Shown here: piece by piece, positions 7,771 through 16,337 of the stretch
How positions within the stretch are numbered: position 1 is the first letter of the stretch
How the letters are laid out: the number at the start of each line of letters is the position of its first letter
DNA from: Algiphilus sp965216485
GTDB lineage: Bacteria > Pseudomonadota > Gammaproteobacteria > Nevskiales > Nevskiaceae
Reading direction: 5' to 3'
Assembly (NCBI RefSeq): GCF_965216485.1
Contig: NZ_OZ244162.1
Span: forward strand, 248,001-312,000
Length of the DNA stretch: 64,000 nucleotides
Notes under the pieces: model-generated
Databases searched by the model: none
Seen by the model: only the letters and a program-made list of their open reading frames with translations
Told to the model about the DNA's origin: nothing
Position numbers and translations under genes: made by a program

Positions 7771-9186
7771 CTAGCCGAGTGACTTGACCGCTTCGATCAT
7801 CTGCACCATGACCTTCTGCGCGTCGCCGTAGACCATCTGCGTATTGTCGGCATAGAACAGCTCGTTCTCGACGCCGCTGTAGCCCTTGCCCTGTCCGCGC
7901 TTGACGACATAGGCCTGCTGCGCCATGTCGACGTTGAGAATGGGCATGCCGTAGATCGGGCTGCTCTTGTTGGTGCGCGCAGCCGGGTTCACGACGTCGT
8001 TGGCACCAATGACGATGGCCGCATCGGCCTGCGCGAACTCTTCATTGATGTCCTCGAGATCGTGAATGATGTCGTAGGGCACACCGGCTTCGGCGAGCAG
8101 CACGTTCATATGCCCCGGCATGCGGCCGGCCACGGGGTGAATGGCGAAGCTGACATCCACACCGTTCTTCTGCAGCAGCTTCACGAATTCGTAGAGCTTG
8201 TGCTGCGCCTGCGCCACCGCCAGACCGTAGCCCGGCACGATGATGACCTTCGAGCCGTAGTACATCGAGATCGCAGCATCAGACGGTTCGACCGACTTCA
8301 TCGTGCCCTCGATGCCTTCGCCGCTGTCATCCTCGACACCGAAGTTCGAGAAGATGACGTTCTTGACCGAGCGGTTCATGGCCTTGGCCATCAGCAGCGT
8401 CAGAAGGGTACCGGCCGAACCGACCACCGTACCGGCAATGATCATCGCCGGGTTCTGCAGCACGAAGCCTTCGAAGGCAACAGCCAGGCCGGTGAAGGCG
8501 TTGTACAGCGAGATCACCACCGGCATGTCCGCACCGCCGATCGGCGTCGTCAGCAGCACGCCCAGGGCCAGCGACACCAGGAAGAACAGGGTGATCGAGA
8601 AGCCCGGGATGTCTTCGTAGCCCGCCGACAGCACGTAAAGCGCGAGCAGGACGGCGATGGCCAGCAGACTGCCATTGATGAGCTGCTGGGCGCCGAAGCG
8701 GATGGTCTTGTTGAGGCGGCCATCCAGCTTGGCCCAGGCGACGATGGAGCCGGACAGTGCCACGGCACCGATCAGACCACCCACCAGCGCCAGTACCGTG
8801 ACAGTGAAGCCATGGTGCTGCGCGTTGCCGGAATACAGCTCGACAGCGGCAATGGCGGCGGCGGCGCCGCCACCCATGCCGTTGTACAGCGCCACCATCT
8901 GCGGCATGGCCGTCATGGCGACGGTCTTGCCACTCTTCCACGCCCAACCCACGCCAATGCCGAGGGCGATCAGGGCGAGGAAGATGTTGACGCCGAGCTG
9001 CGACTGCGCCTCCGGGCGCACATCAAAGGCGTAGAGGAAGGCGGCGGCCACGGCGAGCACCATGCCCCAGCCGGCTACCTTGATGCCCGAAGGCGCGGTC
9101 ACCGGGCTGGCCATGCGCTTCAGGCCATAGATGAACAGCAGTGTCGCGGCGAAGAACGACGCCGCAATGATGAGATTGACGGACAT
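7771..9186 (-). CDS. pntB: NAD(P) transhydrogenase subunit beta
   Basis: A 471-residue subunit with about nine membrane helices in the first 260 residues (domain II) and a C-terminal soluble NADP(H)-binding domain III. The domain III signature VIIVPGYGLAVAQAQHKL is present, as are HPVAGRMPGHMNVLLAEA and VIGANDVVNPAA. With PntAa and PntAb it forms the proton-translocating transhydrogenase, which uses the proton motive force to reduce NADP+ with NADH. It starts 9 nt after the pntAb stop. The subunit is of the form found with a split alpha subunit. Confidence 0.97.
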   Translation of the reverse strand: MSVNLIIAASFFAATLLFIYGLKRMASPVTAPSGIKVAGWGMVLAVAAAFLYAFDVRPEAQSQLGVNIFLALIALGIGVGWAWKSGKTVAMTAMPQMVALYNGMGGGAAAAIAAVELYSGNAQHHGFTVTVLALVGGLIGAVALSGSIVAWAKLDGRLNKTIRFGAQQLINGSLLAIAVLLALYVLSAGYEDIPGFSITLFFLVSLALGVLLTTPIGGADMPVVISLYNAFTGLAVAFEGFVLQNPAMIIAGTVVGSAGTLLTLLMAKAMNRSVKNVIFSNFGVEDDSGEGIEGTMKSVEPSDAAISMYYGSKVIIVPGYGLAVAQAQHKLYEFVKLLQKNGVDVSFAIHPVAGRMPGHMNVLLAEAGVPYDIIHDLEDINEEFAQADAAIVIGANDVVNPAARTNKSSPIYGMPILNVDMAQQAYVVKRGQGKGYSGVENELFYADNTQMVYGDAQKVMVQMIEAVKSLG

Positions 9187-9195
9187 GGGGCTCCC

Positions 9196-9498
9196 CTACT
9201 GGCTGTCGCTGGACTTGAACATGTCCAGCATTCGGTCGGTGACGACGTAGCCGCCGGCGGCGTTACCCGCGCCGAGCAGCACCCCGAAGAAGCCGATGGC
9301 CTGCTCGAGCAGGCTGCCGGCGTTGAGCAGCGCCCAGATCGCACCGACGACCACGATGCCGTGCACGAAGTTGGAGCCCGACATCAGCGGCGTATGCAGA
9401 ATCGCCGGCACGCGGCCGATGATCTCGTAACCGGTAAAGGCCGCGAGCATGAAGATATAGAGCGCGACGAAGCCGGTGATAGCAGTGGTGGCATCCAT
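9196..9498 (-). CDS. pntAb: NAD(P) transhydrogenase subunit alpha, membrane part
   Basis: A 100-residue membrane protein with three to four helices, corresponding to the C-terminal membrane segment of E. coli PntA. The family signature YEIIGRVPAILHTPLMSGSN is present at about residues 24-43. It lies 2 nt after pntAa and 9 nt before pntB, in the three-gene order pntAa-pntAb-pntB known from Rhodospirillum and many proteobacteria. It supplies part of the proton channel and contains no nucleotide-binding site. Confidence 0.95.
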   Translation of the reverse strand: MDATTAITGFVALYIFMLAAFTGYEIIGRVPAILHTPLMSGSNFVHGIVVVGAIWALLNAGSLLEQAIGFFGVLLGAGNAAGGYVVTDRMLDMFKSSDSQ

Positions 9499-9500
9499 GA

Positions 9501-10625
9501 TCAGCTCCCGTTGATGGCGGCGGCCGCCGCTTCATTCTTGATCTCGCCGTCGTGCGTGAGGCAGGACTTGGCGACGACCTCGTCTTCCCAGTTCAGGTTG
9601 ATCTCGCCGTCGGCGATGATCAGCTCGAGGAAGTTGAGGAGGTTCTTGGCGTAGAGCTCCGAGGCATGCTCGGCGAGCAGGCTCGGAATATTGAGCGGGG
9701 CAACAATGGTCACGCTCCCCACTTCGACGGTCTCGCCCGGCTTGGTCAGCGGCGTGTTGCCGCCGCCTTCGGCGGCGAGATCGACGATGACCGCACCCGG
9801 CTTCATGCCCTTGATCTGCTCTTCCGAGATGATCTTTGGGCTGTCCCGGCCCGGGATGGCCGCCGTGGTGATGATGGCGTCGGCATTCTGGATGTGCTTG
9901 GTCAGCACCTCGGCCGCCTTGGCCTTTTCCTCGTCGGTCAGTTCGCGCGCATAGCCGCCTTCGCCGGCTGCGGATACGCCGGTATCGACGAACTTGGCGC
10001 CCAGCGACTCGACCTGTTCGGCCACTTCCGAACGCACGTCGTAGCCTTCCACCATCGCACCCAGACGGCGCGCGGTGGCAATGGCCTGCAGGCCGGCAAC
10101 GCCCGCACCCATGACCAGCACCTTGGCCGGACGGATCGAGCCGACGGCCGTGGTCATCATGGGCAGGATGCGATTCAGATTGGTGGCGGCCAGCAGCCCG
10201 CCGTAGTAGCCGGCCAGGGCAGCCTGCGACGACAGCGCGTCCATGGCCTGCGCACGCGTGATGCGCGGCACCAGCTCCATGGCGAAGCACGTGATCTTGG
10301 CGTCAGCCAGTGCCTTTACCGTTTCCGGTTCGCGGTTGGCGTAGACAAAGGAGAGCAGAATGCTGCCTTCCTTCATCTTCTTGATTTCGGCCGGGCTCGG
10401 CGGCTGCACACGCAGCAGGATGTCGGCCTTGCCCAGTTCGAGCTTGCCGACCTTGATTTCCGCCTTCTCGTACGAGGCGTCGGGAATGCGCGCGGCCTCG
10501 CCGGCACCCGACTGTACGCTGACTTCAGCGCCCAGTTTGGCGAGCTTGGCACCGACCGCGGGGACCACCGCGACGCGCCGCTCATTGGCCCGCGTTTCCT
10601 TGGGCGCGGTGATTTTCACCGTCAT
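9501..10625 (-). CDS. pntAa: NAD(P) transhydrogenase subunit alpha, NAD-binding part
   Basis: A 374-residue soluble domain I of transhydrogenase, related to alanine dehydrogenase. The N-terminal ITAPKETRANERRVAVVP, the Rossmann glycine motif VMGAGVAGLQAIATARRLGA at about 170-190, and the segment YDVRSEVAEQVESLGAKF match the family. It binds NAD(H) and passes hydride to NADP+ on PntB domain III. The start ATG at 10625 is first in the operon. The 228-nt gap upstream to the divergent DUF3015 gene must hold its promoter, but I cannot pick out convincing hexamers. Confidence 0.96.
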   Translation of the reverse strand: MTVKITAPKETRANERRVAVVPAVGAKLAKLGAEVSVQSGAGEAARIPDASYEKAEIKVGKLELGKADILLRVQPPSPAEIKKMKEGSILLSFVYANREPETVKALADAKITCFAMELVPRITRAQAMDALSSQAALAGYYGGLLAATNLNRILPMMTTAVGSIRPAKVLVMGAGVAGLQAIATARRLGAMVEGYDVRSEVAEQVESLGAKFVDTGVSAAGEGGYARELTDEEKAKAAEVLTKHIQNADAIITTAAIPGRDSPKIISEEQIKGMKPGAVIVDLAAEGGGNTPLTKPGETVEVGSVTIVAPLNIPSLLAEHASELYAKNLLNFLELIIADGEINLNWEDEVVAKSCLTHDGEIKNEAAAAAINGS

Positions 10626-10853
10626 GATTGGGACTCCCTGTTTGCCATCCGGATCGACGGGTAACGGTTCTCAGTTCCCGTGATGAGCGCGCGAGTCTAC
10701 TTGCGCGAGCAAATACTAATCAAACTGCGCCGCACATAGCAGACCCCCGCGTCCAGATTTGGCACCACGTAATGACAGCGCTCCGGGCGTGCGCTATGTT
10801 CGGAGCGTGGCAACCGCCACATCCTCATCATCCTTCTGTTTTCGGGGGTATTC

Positions 10854-11333
10854 ATGTTTAAGAAGACGATTGCCGCAGCCGCTCTGGTTGCCATGCCATT
10901 TGGCGCCGCGCTGGCGGACAAGGACATCGGTTGCGGTGTCGGCACCATCATCTGGGAAGGCCAGTCGGGTGTTGCGCCCAAGGTACTGGGCGCCACCACC
11001 AACGGCACCTTCGGCAACCAGACTTTCGGCATCTCCACCGGCTCCCTGGGCTGCTCTGCCGACGGCGCCATTACCGTCGACGGTCGCACCAGCATGTTCA
11101 CGTCCACCAACATGGACCAGCTGGCCGCCGAAATCGCCGCCGGCGAAGGGGAAACGCTGGACACGCTGGCCACGCTGTACAAGATCGAAGGGGCCGATCG
11201 CGAAGCCTTTGCCGCCATGGCGCAGTCCAACTACGGCGCGATCTTCAGCAGCACCGAAGTCACCGTCGCCGACGTGCTGGCGGGCCTGGAGAGCGCGATG
11301 CAGCGCCATCAGACGCTGGCGCGTTACGTCTAA
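10854..11333 (+). CDS. DUF3015-family exported protein
   Basis: A 159-residue protein with a signal peptide (MFKKTIAAAALVAMPFGAALA, cleavage after ALA). The mature part begins with DKDIGCGVGTIIWEGQSG, the typical start of DUF3015 proteins. It has a second cysteine at SLGCSADG that may pair with the first. The C-terminal half is helical (ETLDTLATLYKI to YGAIFSS). The function of DUF3015 is unknown; members are small periplasmic or surface proteins often encoded beside DUF4105 genes, as here. A strong terminator follows, so it can be expressed at a higher level than the next gene. Confidence 0.85.
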   Translation: MFKKTIAAAALVAMPFGAALADKDIGCGVGTIIWEGQSGVAPKVLGATTNGTFGNQTFGISTGSLGCSADGAITVDGRTSMFTSTNMDQLAAEIAAGEGETLDTLATLYKIEGADREAFAAMAQSNYGAIFSSTEVTVADVLAGLESAMQRHQTLARYV

Positions 11334-11361
11334 GCGTCATCGCACAGCGACTATGATTCTG

Positions 11362-11391
11362 GCGGCGTCCGACAGGGCGCCGCTTTTTTTT
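11362..11391 (+). terminator. Intrinsic terminator after DUF3015 gene
   Basis: A 9-bp stem (GCGGCGTCC / GGGCGCCGC, one G-U pair) with a GACA tetraloop, followed by eight T residues. It lies between the DUF3015 and DUF4105 genes and would attenuate read-through into the second. Confidence 0.92.
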
Positions 11392-11407
11392 GCCCCAGCC
11401 CTGAACC

Positions 11408-13333
11408 ATGCGCCTACCGCTTTTCCTGTTGCTGATTGGCCTCGTCCTGCCTGGCCACGCCCACGCCGAAGACCAGGCAGCACCCAACGCCCTTGCCACG
11501 CTCCAGCAACGCGCCGACGCCGCCGCGCTGTGGTCGCTGCCCGCCTGGCAGAAGATGCTGCATATGGAGACAGGCGCTCTCGGGCGGAGGCGCAGCGCTG
11601 TGCATTCATCGTGGTTCTTTCTGGCCGAGGACGGCCGTCAAGACCCGCGTGCAGAGCTGCACGCCACCCTGCGTGCCTTCGTCGAGCAGCAAACGGTATC
11701 CGTGCGCGAGGAAAAGGCCGCCTGCGTCTTCGGGCTGCGCTGGCGCTTCCTGGATACGCATCTGGACCTGCGCGCGCACGGCGTGCCGATGCCGGACTGT
11801 GCGCGGCGCACGCAATGGTGGCAGGCGCTGAATCCGGAGCGGGCCTGGCTGGTCTTTCCCGCAGCCTATCTGAACAGCCCGGCCTCCATGTTCGGCCACA
11901 CCCTGTTGCGCATCGACGGCACGCGCGGCTCGGAGCGCTCGCCACTTCTGGCCTACGCCGTCAACTTTGCCGCGCAGACCGACACGGAGAACAGCCTGGT
12001 CTACGCCTACAAAGGCCTCACCGGCGGCTATGTCGGGCGCTTCAGCGTCATGCCCTATTACGAAAAGGTGCGCGAGTACGGGCGCATCGAGGTGCGGGAT
12101 CTGTGGGAGTACCCGCTGCAGCTACCGGAGGCAGCACTCGAGCGCGTCATGCTGCACCTGTGGGAGCTGCGCGGCGCCGGCTTCGACTACTACTTCTTTA
12201 CCCGCAACTGCTCCTTTCAACTGTTGACGCTGCTGGAAGTCGCCATGCCCGAGCGCGACCTGCGCCAGGGGCTGGGCTGGCGCGCGATCCCGACCGACAC
12301 CATCGGCGCGCTGCATCATCAGGATCTGCTCGGAGCACCGCGCTACCGCCCGTCGATGGGGACCACGTTGCGTCACCGCGCCGATCAGATCGGCGCCGAC
12401 GATACTCGCCTCGCCCTTGCGGTGGCGCGCGGAGAGCGTGAGGCGGACACCCTGCCGGACTGGCCGGCGCAACGCCGGGCGCGCGCCCTGGATGTGGCCC
12501 ACGACTGGCTGTACCACCGCACCCAGAACGGCCCGATCGACCGCGATACCGGGGTGGCGCGGGCGCGCGGCATTCTGGCGGCGCGGGCCGCGACAGGGGT
12601 GCGCAGCGATTTCCCTGCCCCCGCAGCACCTGCCACCGCGCCGCACGCGGGCCACCCCACCGCCCGCCTGTTCAGCGGCATGTTCACTGGCGAGGGCGGC
12701 GCCGGCCTGGCGGTGGGCTTGCGTGCTGCCTACCACGATGTGCTCGACCCGGTGGGCGGCTACGACCAGGGCAGCGAAGTGGCCTTCGGCGAAGTCGATG
12801 CACGCTGGGATACGCGCGGCGACCGCCTGCAGCTGCACCGCCTGACCCTGGTGCAGATCCTTTCCATGAGCCCGCGCGGCCTGCTCTTCCAGCCGGTGTC
12901 CTGGCGGGTGCAGTTCGGCGGTCGCCGCCTGTCCGGGGTAAACAGTCGCTTCGGCGGCTATCTGGATGGAGGGCCCGGCCTGGCATGGCGCTTCGGCCCG
13001 CTGACGACCTATGGCTTCGCGCGCATGGCCGTGGATGCGGCCCAGGATCTGGAGCAGGGCTACAGCCTGGGCGGTGGCGCGCGCATCGGCGCCGCCTGGG
13101 AGAGCAACGGACCCGCTTCGCTATTGATCGAAGCGCACAGTCGCAATGCCTTGCTCGGCGGCGACTTCGAGCGGCATCAGCTCGATCTGGGGGCGCAGTG
13201 GCATTGGGACCGCACCGTGGGCCTGCGGCTGCATGCCTACATCGCGCGCCAGGACGGCGAGGTGCGCCGCGGCCTGCGCCTCGGCATCACCCGCTACTTC
13301 GACCCGGGCTACGCTGCGTCGCCCGCAGGCTGA
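11408..13333 (+). CDS. DUF4105-family outer-membrane-like protein
   Basis: A 641-residue protein with a signal peptide (MRLPLFLLLIGLVLPGHAHA). Residues 130-290 hold the DUF4105 core, with the conserved NSPASMFGHTLLRI and, further on, YYFFTRNCSFQLL. Together these contain the His and Cys residues of an NlpC/P60-like catalytic arrangement. From about 400 to the end, alternating hydrophobic and polar strands (VSWRVQFGGRRLSG, LGITRYFDPG) suggest a C-terminal beta-barrel domain. The enzymatic role is not established. It starts 17 nt after the terminator of the DUF3015 gene, and its 3' end overlaps the convergent deacetylase gene by 25 bp. Confidence 0.85.
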   Translation: MRLPLFLLLIGLVLPGHAHAEDQAAPNALATLQQRADAAALWSLPAWQKMLHMETGALGRRRSAVHSSWFFLAEDGRQDPRAELHATLRAFVEQQTVSVREEKAACVFGLRWRFLDTHLDLRAHGVPMPDCARRTQWWQALNPERAWLVFPAAYLNSPASMFGHTLLRIDGTRGSERSPLLAYAVNFAAQTDTENSLVYAYKGLTGGYVGRFSVMPYYEKVREYGRIEVRDLWEYPLQLPEAALERVMLHLWELRGAGFDYYFFTRNCSFQLLTLLEVAMPERDLRQGLGWRAIPTDTIGALHHQDLLGAPRYRPSMGTTLRHRADQIGADDTRLALAVARGEREADTLPDWPAQRRARALDVAHDWLYHRTQNGPIDRDTGVARARGILAARAATGVRSDFPAPAAPATAPHAGHPTARLFSGMFTGEGGAGLAVGLRAAYHDVLDPVGGYDQGSEVAFGEVDARWDTRGDRLQLHRLTLVQILSMSPRGLLFQPVSWRVQFGGRRLSGVNSRFGGYLDGGPGLAWRFGPLTTYGFARMAVDAAQDLEQGYSLGGGARIGAAWESNGPASLLIEAHSRNALLGGDFERHQLDLGAQWHWDRTVGLRLHAYIARQDGEVRRGLRLGITRYFDPGYAASPAG

Positions 13334-14277
13334 GCGGCCGCGAAGCAGGGTTCCGGCCGACCGGCAAGCGCATCGCGGGCGGCGGCAAAGAGCAGCGCGT
13401 GGCGCGCGGCCAGTGCGGCGATGTCGCGGTCGTAGCCGCCGCCGATGACGCAGGCCAGCGGGATGTCCCGCGCCCGCACCATCTCGATCACGGCGGCGTC
13501 GCGTCGGTACAGGCCGGCATCGCTGAGCATGAAATGCCCGAGGCGATCGTCGCGATGCACATCCACACCGGCGTCGTAAAGCACCAGCTCGGGCTGCAGA
13601 CGGTCCAGCAAGTGCGGCACGTGTGCGTGCAGCGCCTGCAGATAGGCCGCGTCGCCGGTACCGCGCGGCAGACCGATATCACAGTCGGAGTCCGCCTTGC
13701 GGCTGGGGAAGTTCTGCGCGCAGTGCATCGATACCGTGAAGGCATCACGATCGTCGGCCAGCAGCCGCGCCGTGCCGTCACCCTGATGCACGTCGCAATC
13801 GAGGATCAGCACGCGCCGCACGCCAAGCTCGCGCGCATGGTGCACGGCCACCGCCAGGTCGTTGAGCAGGCAGTAGCCGCTGGCGAAATCGAAATGCGCG
13901 TGGTGGGTACCGCCGGCCGCGTTGCAGGCCAGACCGTGCGCCAGCGCCAGTTCTACGGTGCGGCAGGTCCCGCCGGTCTCCAGGGCGCAGCGCGCGAACA
14001 GCGCCGGTGTACAGAGGAAGCCAGCGCGGCGTTGCGCCTTGGCGTCCAGCGTGCCGGTGGAAAGCGCCTGCAGATAGCCCGCTGCGTGGCTCGTTTCGAG
14101 TTGCCGTGTCGTGGCGGGTTGTGGGGCGTGGAAGCAGGCGCCGCCGGCCGTCTCCAGCTGCTGGCGCAGCGCCGTGAACTTGGCCATGGGGAAGGGGTGC
14201 CCCTCGGGCAGCGGACAGTCGTAGCCGGGGGCGTGCACCACATGCAGCGGTGCACTACCAGGGAATGGGCTGTCCAT
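13309..14277 (-). CDS. Histone-deacetylase-family (class II-like) deacetylase
   Basis: A 322-residue member of the arginase/deacetylase fold. The zinc and catalytic motifs are present: the His pair in GTHHAHFDFASGYCLLND, the metal ligands in LDCDVHQGDGTA, and GGGYDRD near the C-terminus. Bacterial members act on acetylated polyamines, acetoin-related substrates or acyl-lysines; the substrate here is unknown. The start MDSPFPGSAPLHVVHAPGYD at 14277 overlaps the end of the upstream SDR gene by 23 nt. A longer start upstream is possible but would extend the overlap. The 3' end overlaps the DUF4105 gene convergently. Confidence 0.9.
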   Translation of the reverse strand: MDSPFPGSAPLHVVHAPGYDCPLPEGHPFPMAKFTALRQQLETAGGACFHAPQPATTRQLETSHAAGYLQALSTGTLDAKAQRRAGFLCTPALFARCALETGGTCRTVELALAHGLACNAAGGTHHAHFDFASGYCLLNDLAVAVHHARELGVRRVLILDCDVHQGDGTARLLADDRDAFTVSMHCAQNFPSRKADSDCDIGLPRGTGDAAYLQALHAHVPHLLDRLQPELVLYDAGVDVHRDDRLGHFMLSDAGLYRRDAAVIEMVRARDIPLACVIGGGYDRDIAALAARHALLFAAARDALAGRPEPCFAAAQPAGDAA

Positions 14278-15022
14278 CCCAGGCGAAGAAGCCACCGCTG
14301 TCATCGGGGTCCAGTCCATCGAGCACCTCAAGCAGTTGCCGGCTCGCGCGCTCCACGCTGAACAGCTTGTCCGGCTTGACCCGGCCCTGAAAGGGCTCCG
14401 ACAACGCGGTATCCACGGTGCCTGGATGCAGTGTGACGCAGGTCAGCTCGGAGTGGCGGCGCGCCAACTCGATGGAGGCGGTGTGCACGAACTGGTTCTG
14501 TGCGGCCTTGGCGGCACGGTAGCTATACCAACCGCCGATGCGGTTGTCGCCGATCGACCCGACCCGCGCCGAGATGGACGCGAAGTAGGCAGGTCCGCCC
14601 GACTGGCGCAGCAGCGGCTCGGTGTGCTTGAGCACCAGCAAAGGCCCCAGTGCATTGACCCGAAAACTGCGCTCGGCAGCCGACACGTCGACGTCCGCAA
14701 GGCGGCGCTCCGGTCGCATACCCTCGTCGTGCAGCACACCTGCTGTGACAATGACGGCATGCAACGCGCCGCCAAAACGGTCGATCTCCGCAACGGCGTC
14801 AGCCAGGGTCTGTTCGTCCTCGACGTCCATGCGCATGGCGCGCAGACGACAGTCGTGCTCCGCCAATGCATGCAGATCGCTAGCGGAAGCAGGCTCCCGG
14901 CAGCCTGCGAAGATCTGCCCAACGCGCATGTCCTCGCACAGGTGGCGGACCATTCCGAGTCCGATGCCACGGCTGGCACCGACGACGAGTACATTGTGCG
15001 GGTTGGGTAACTTCGTCAGCAT
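14255..15022 (-). CDS. Short-chain dehydrogenase/reductase
   Basis: A 255-residue classical SDR. The cofactor motif GASRGIG lies at residues 15-21, a NAG-like TAGVLHDEG near 95, the catalytic Ser in FASISARVGS, and the catalytic pair in YSYRAAK. The sequence resembles C-factor (CsgA-like) SDRs, which are NAD(P)-dependent with unassigned substrates. It is translated just upstream of, and overlapping, the deacetylase gene, so the two are one operon. The substrate cannot be inferred. Confidence 0.9.
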   Translation of the reverse strand: MLTKLPNPHNVLVVGASRGIGLGMVRHLCEDMRVGQIFAGCREPASASDLHALAEHDCRLRAMRMDVEDEQTLADAVAEIDRFGGALHAVIVTAGVLHDEGMRPERRLADVDVSAAERSFRVNALGPLLVLKHTEPLLRQSGGPAYFASISARVGSIGDNRIGGWYSYRAAKAAQNQFVHTASIELARRHSELTCVTLHPGTVDTALSEPFQGRVKPDKLFSVERASRQLLEVLDGLDPDDSGGFFAWDGQPIPW

Positions 15023-15153
15023 GCGCGCATGAGGCGCCTTGCGCCACGCGAAATCAAGGCTGCCGCGGGCGCGTCAAAGAAAGCCACACGTGCGCGCCGC
15101 TGGCAACCACTACCGTAGAATTCTGCTGCGCTTCCATTTTCTCCCCGCCGCCC

Positions 15154-16056
15154 ATGGCCGATGACATCCCCCTCCAGTTCGTTCCGCCCACCGGCCACCG
15201 CCCCGAACGCACGGCCGACCCGCGTCGTGGAAAACGCGAGGCGGACAAGCGCGCCAAGCGATTGCGCCGTCTGACCGGCCAGGCCATCGGCGACTACGGC
15301 ATGATCCGCGAGGGCGACCGCGTGCTCGTCTGTCTCTCCGGCGGCAAGGACAGCTACACCATGCTGGACATGCTGATGCAGCTACAGGCGGCGGCCCCGG
15401 TGCGCTTCGAGCTGCACGCCGTCAATCTGGACCAGAAGCAGCCCGATTTTCCAGAGCACGTACTGCCTGATTACCTGCGCCGTGTCGGCGTGCCCTTCAC
15501 GATCCTTGAGCAGGACACCTATTCGGTGGTCAAGCGCAACATCCCCGAGGGCAAGACCATGTGCTCGTTGTGCTCACGGCTGCGCCGCGGCGCGCTGTAC
15601 ACCTTTGCTGCCGAGCACGGCTACACCAAAGTGGCGCTAGGTCACCACAAGGACGACATCGTGGCCACCTTCTTCCTCAATCTCTTCTTCGGCGGGCGCA
15701 TGGCTGCGATGCCGCCTAAATTGAAGAGCGACGATGGGCGCAACATCGTCATCCGGCCCCTCGCCTACTGCCGCGAGCGCGATATTGCCGCCTATGCGGA
15801 AGCGCAGGGCTTCCCAATCATCCCCTGCAATCTGTGCGGCTCGCAGGACCACCTGCAGCGCAAGCAGGTCCAGCAGATGATGGCGCAATGGGAGCGGGAA
15901 GCACCGGGCCGCGTGGAACAGATCTTCCGCGCAATGTGCAACGTAGCGCCGTCGCAGCTGGCCGACCCCACCTTGTTTGATTTCGCGGGTCTCGACGGTG
16001 CCGAGGGCACCGCGCGCGATTGGTTTGCCGACGAACGGTCCTCTTCCTCGGCATAA
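15154..16056 (+). CDS. ttcA: tRNA 2-thiocytidine biosynthesis protein
   Basis: A 300-residue PP-loop ATPase that, with a [4Fe-4S] cluster, thiolates cytidine 32 in a subset of tRNAs. The PP-loop SGGKDS is at residues 62-67. The two cluster-binding cysteine pairs are visible: CSLC at 137-140 and CNLC near 226-229. The N-terminal RRLTGQAIGDYGMIREGDRV is the typical lead-in. The length matches E. coli TtcA. It is divergent from the SDR gene, with the two starts about 130 bp apart. Confidence 0.97.
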   Translation: MADDIPLQFVPPTGHRPERTADPRRGKREADKRAKRLRRLTGQAIGDYGMIREGDRVLVCLSGGKDSYTMLDMLMQLQAAAPVRFELHAVNLDQKQPDFPEHVLPDYLRRVGVPFTILEQDTYSVVKRNIPEGKTMCSLCSRLRRGALYTFAAEHGYTKVALGHHKDDIVATFFLNLFFGGRMAAMPPKLKSDDGRNIVIRPLAYCRERDIAAYAEAQGFPIIPCNLCGSQDHLQRKQVQQMMAQWEREAPGRVEQIFRAMCNVAPSQLADPTLFDFAGLDGAEGTARDWFADERSSSSA

Positions 16057-16144
16057 GCGGTAGCGCGTTGCGGCGCAACATTCCGCGCTGTCACATCTCC
16101 GTAACCTGGCTGCAACACGTACTTTTTGACGGGGTGACCACCGC

Positions 16145-16331
16145 CTTGTGCACAAGCACAGTTCGCAGGTAACGGACAAGCGCAGAACGCGACCAAGCGC
16201 CGTGAGTAATGTTTATCCCCATGAAAATATTGGAATTATTTGTCGCCATTCAGTTCGGCAGGCAAGCGCATTACCGGAATGGGCACTAATGTGGTGCCTG
16301 CGGACATGAATTCCGCACAAAGTTATCCACA
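16145..16331. promoter_or_regulatory. DnaA-box-like sites upstream of priA
   Basis: The 281-bp ttcA-priA intergenic region carries a 12-bp perfect palindrome CTTGTGCACAAG (16145-16156), which reads as a near DnaA box on both strands. It also has TTATCCCCA (16213-16221) and an exact consensus DnaA box TTATCCACA (16323-16331) only 6 nt before the priA GTG start. An unusually A/T-rich tract (ATGAAAATATTGGAATTATT) follows the second site. These could be DnaA-binding sites controlling priA, but one exact 9-mer in a window of this size is not far from chance. Confidence 0.35.
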
Positions 16332-16337
16332 AGCCGT

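Noticed and set aside
8062..9654. A 530-codon plus-strand frame over pntB and pntAb
   Set aside because: It lies antisense to the transhydrogenase genes; the His/Arg/Asp-rich product has no domain signature and no ribosome site.
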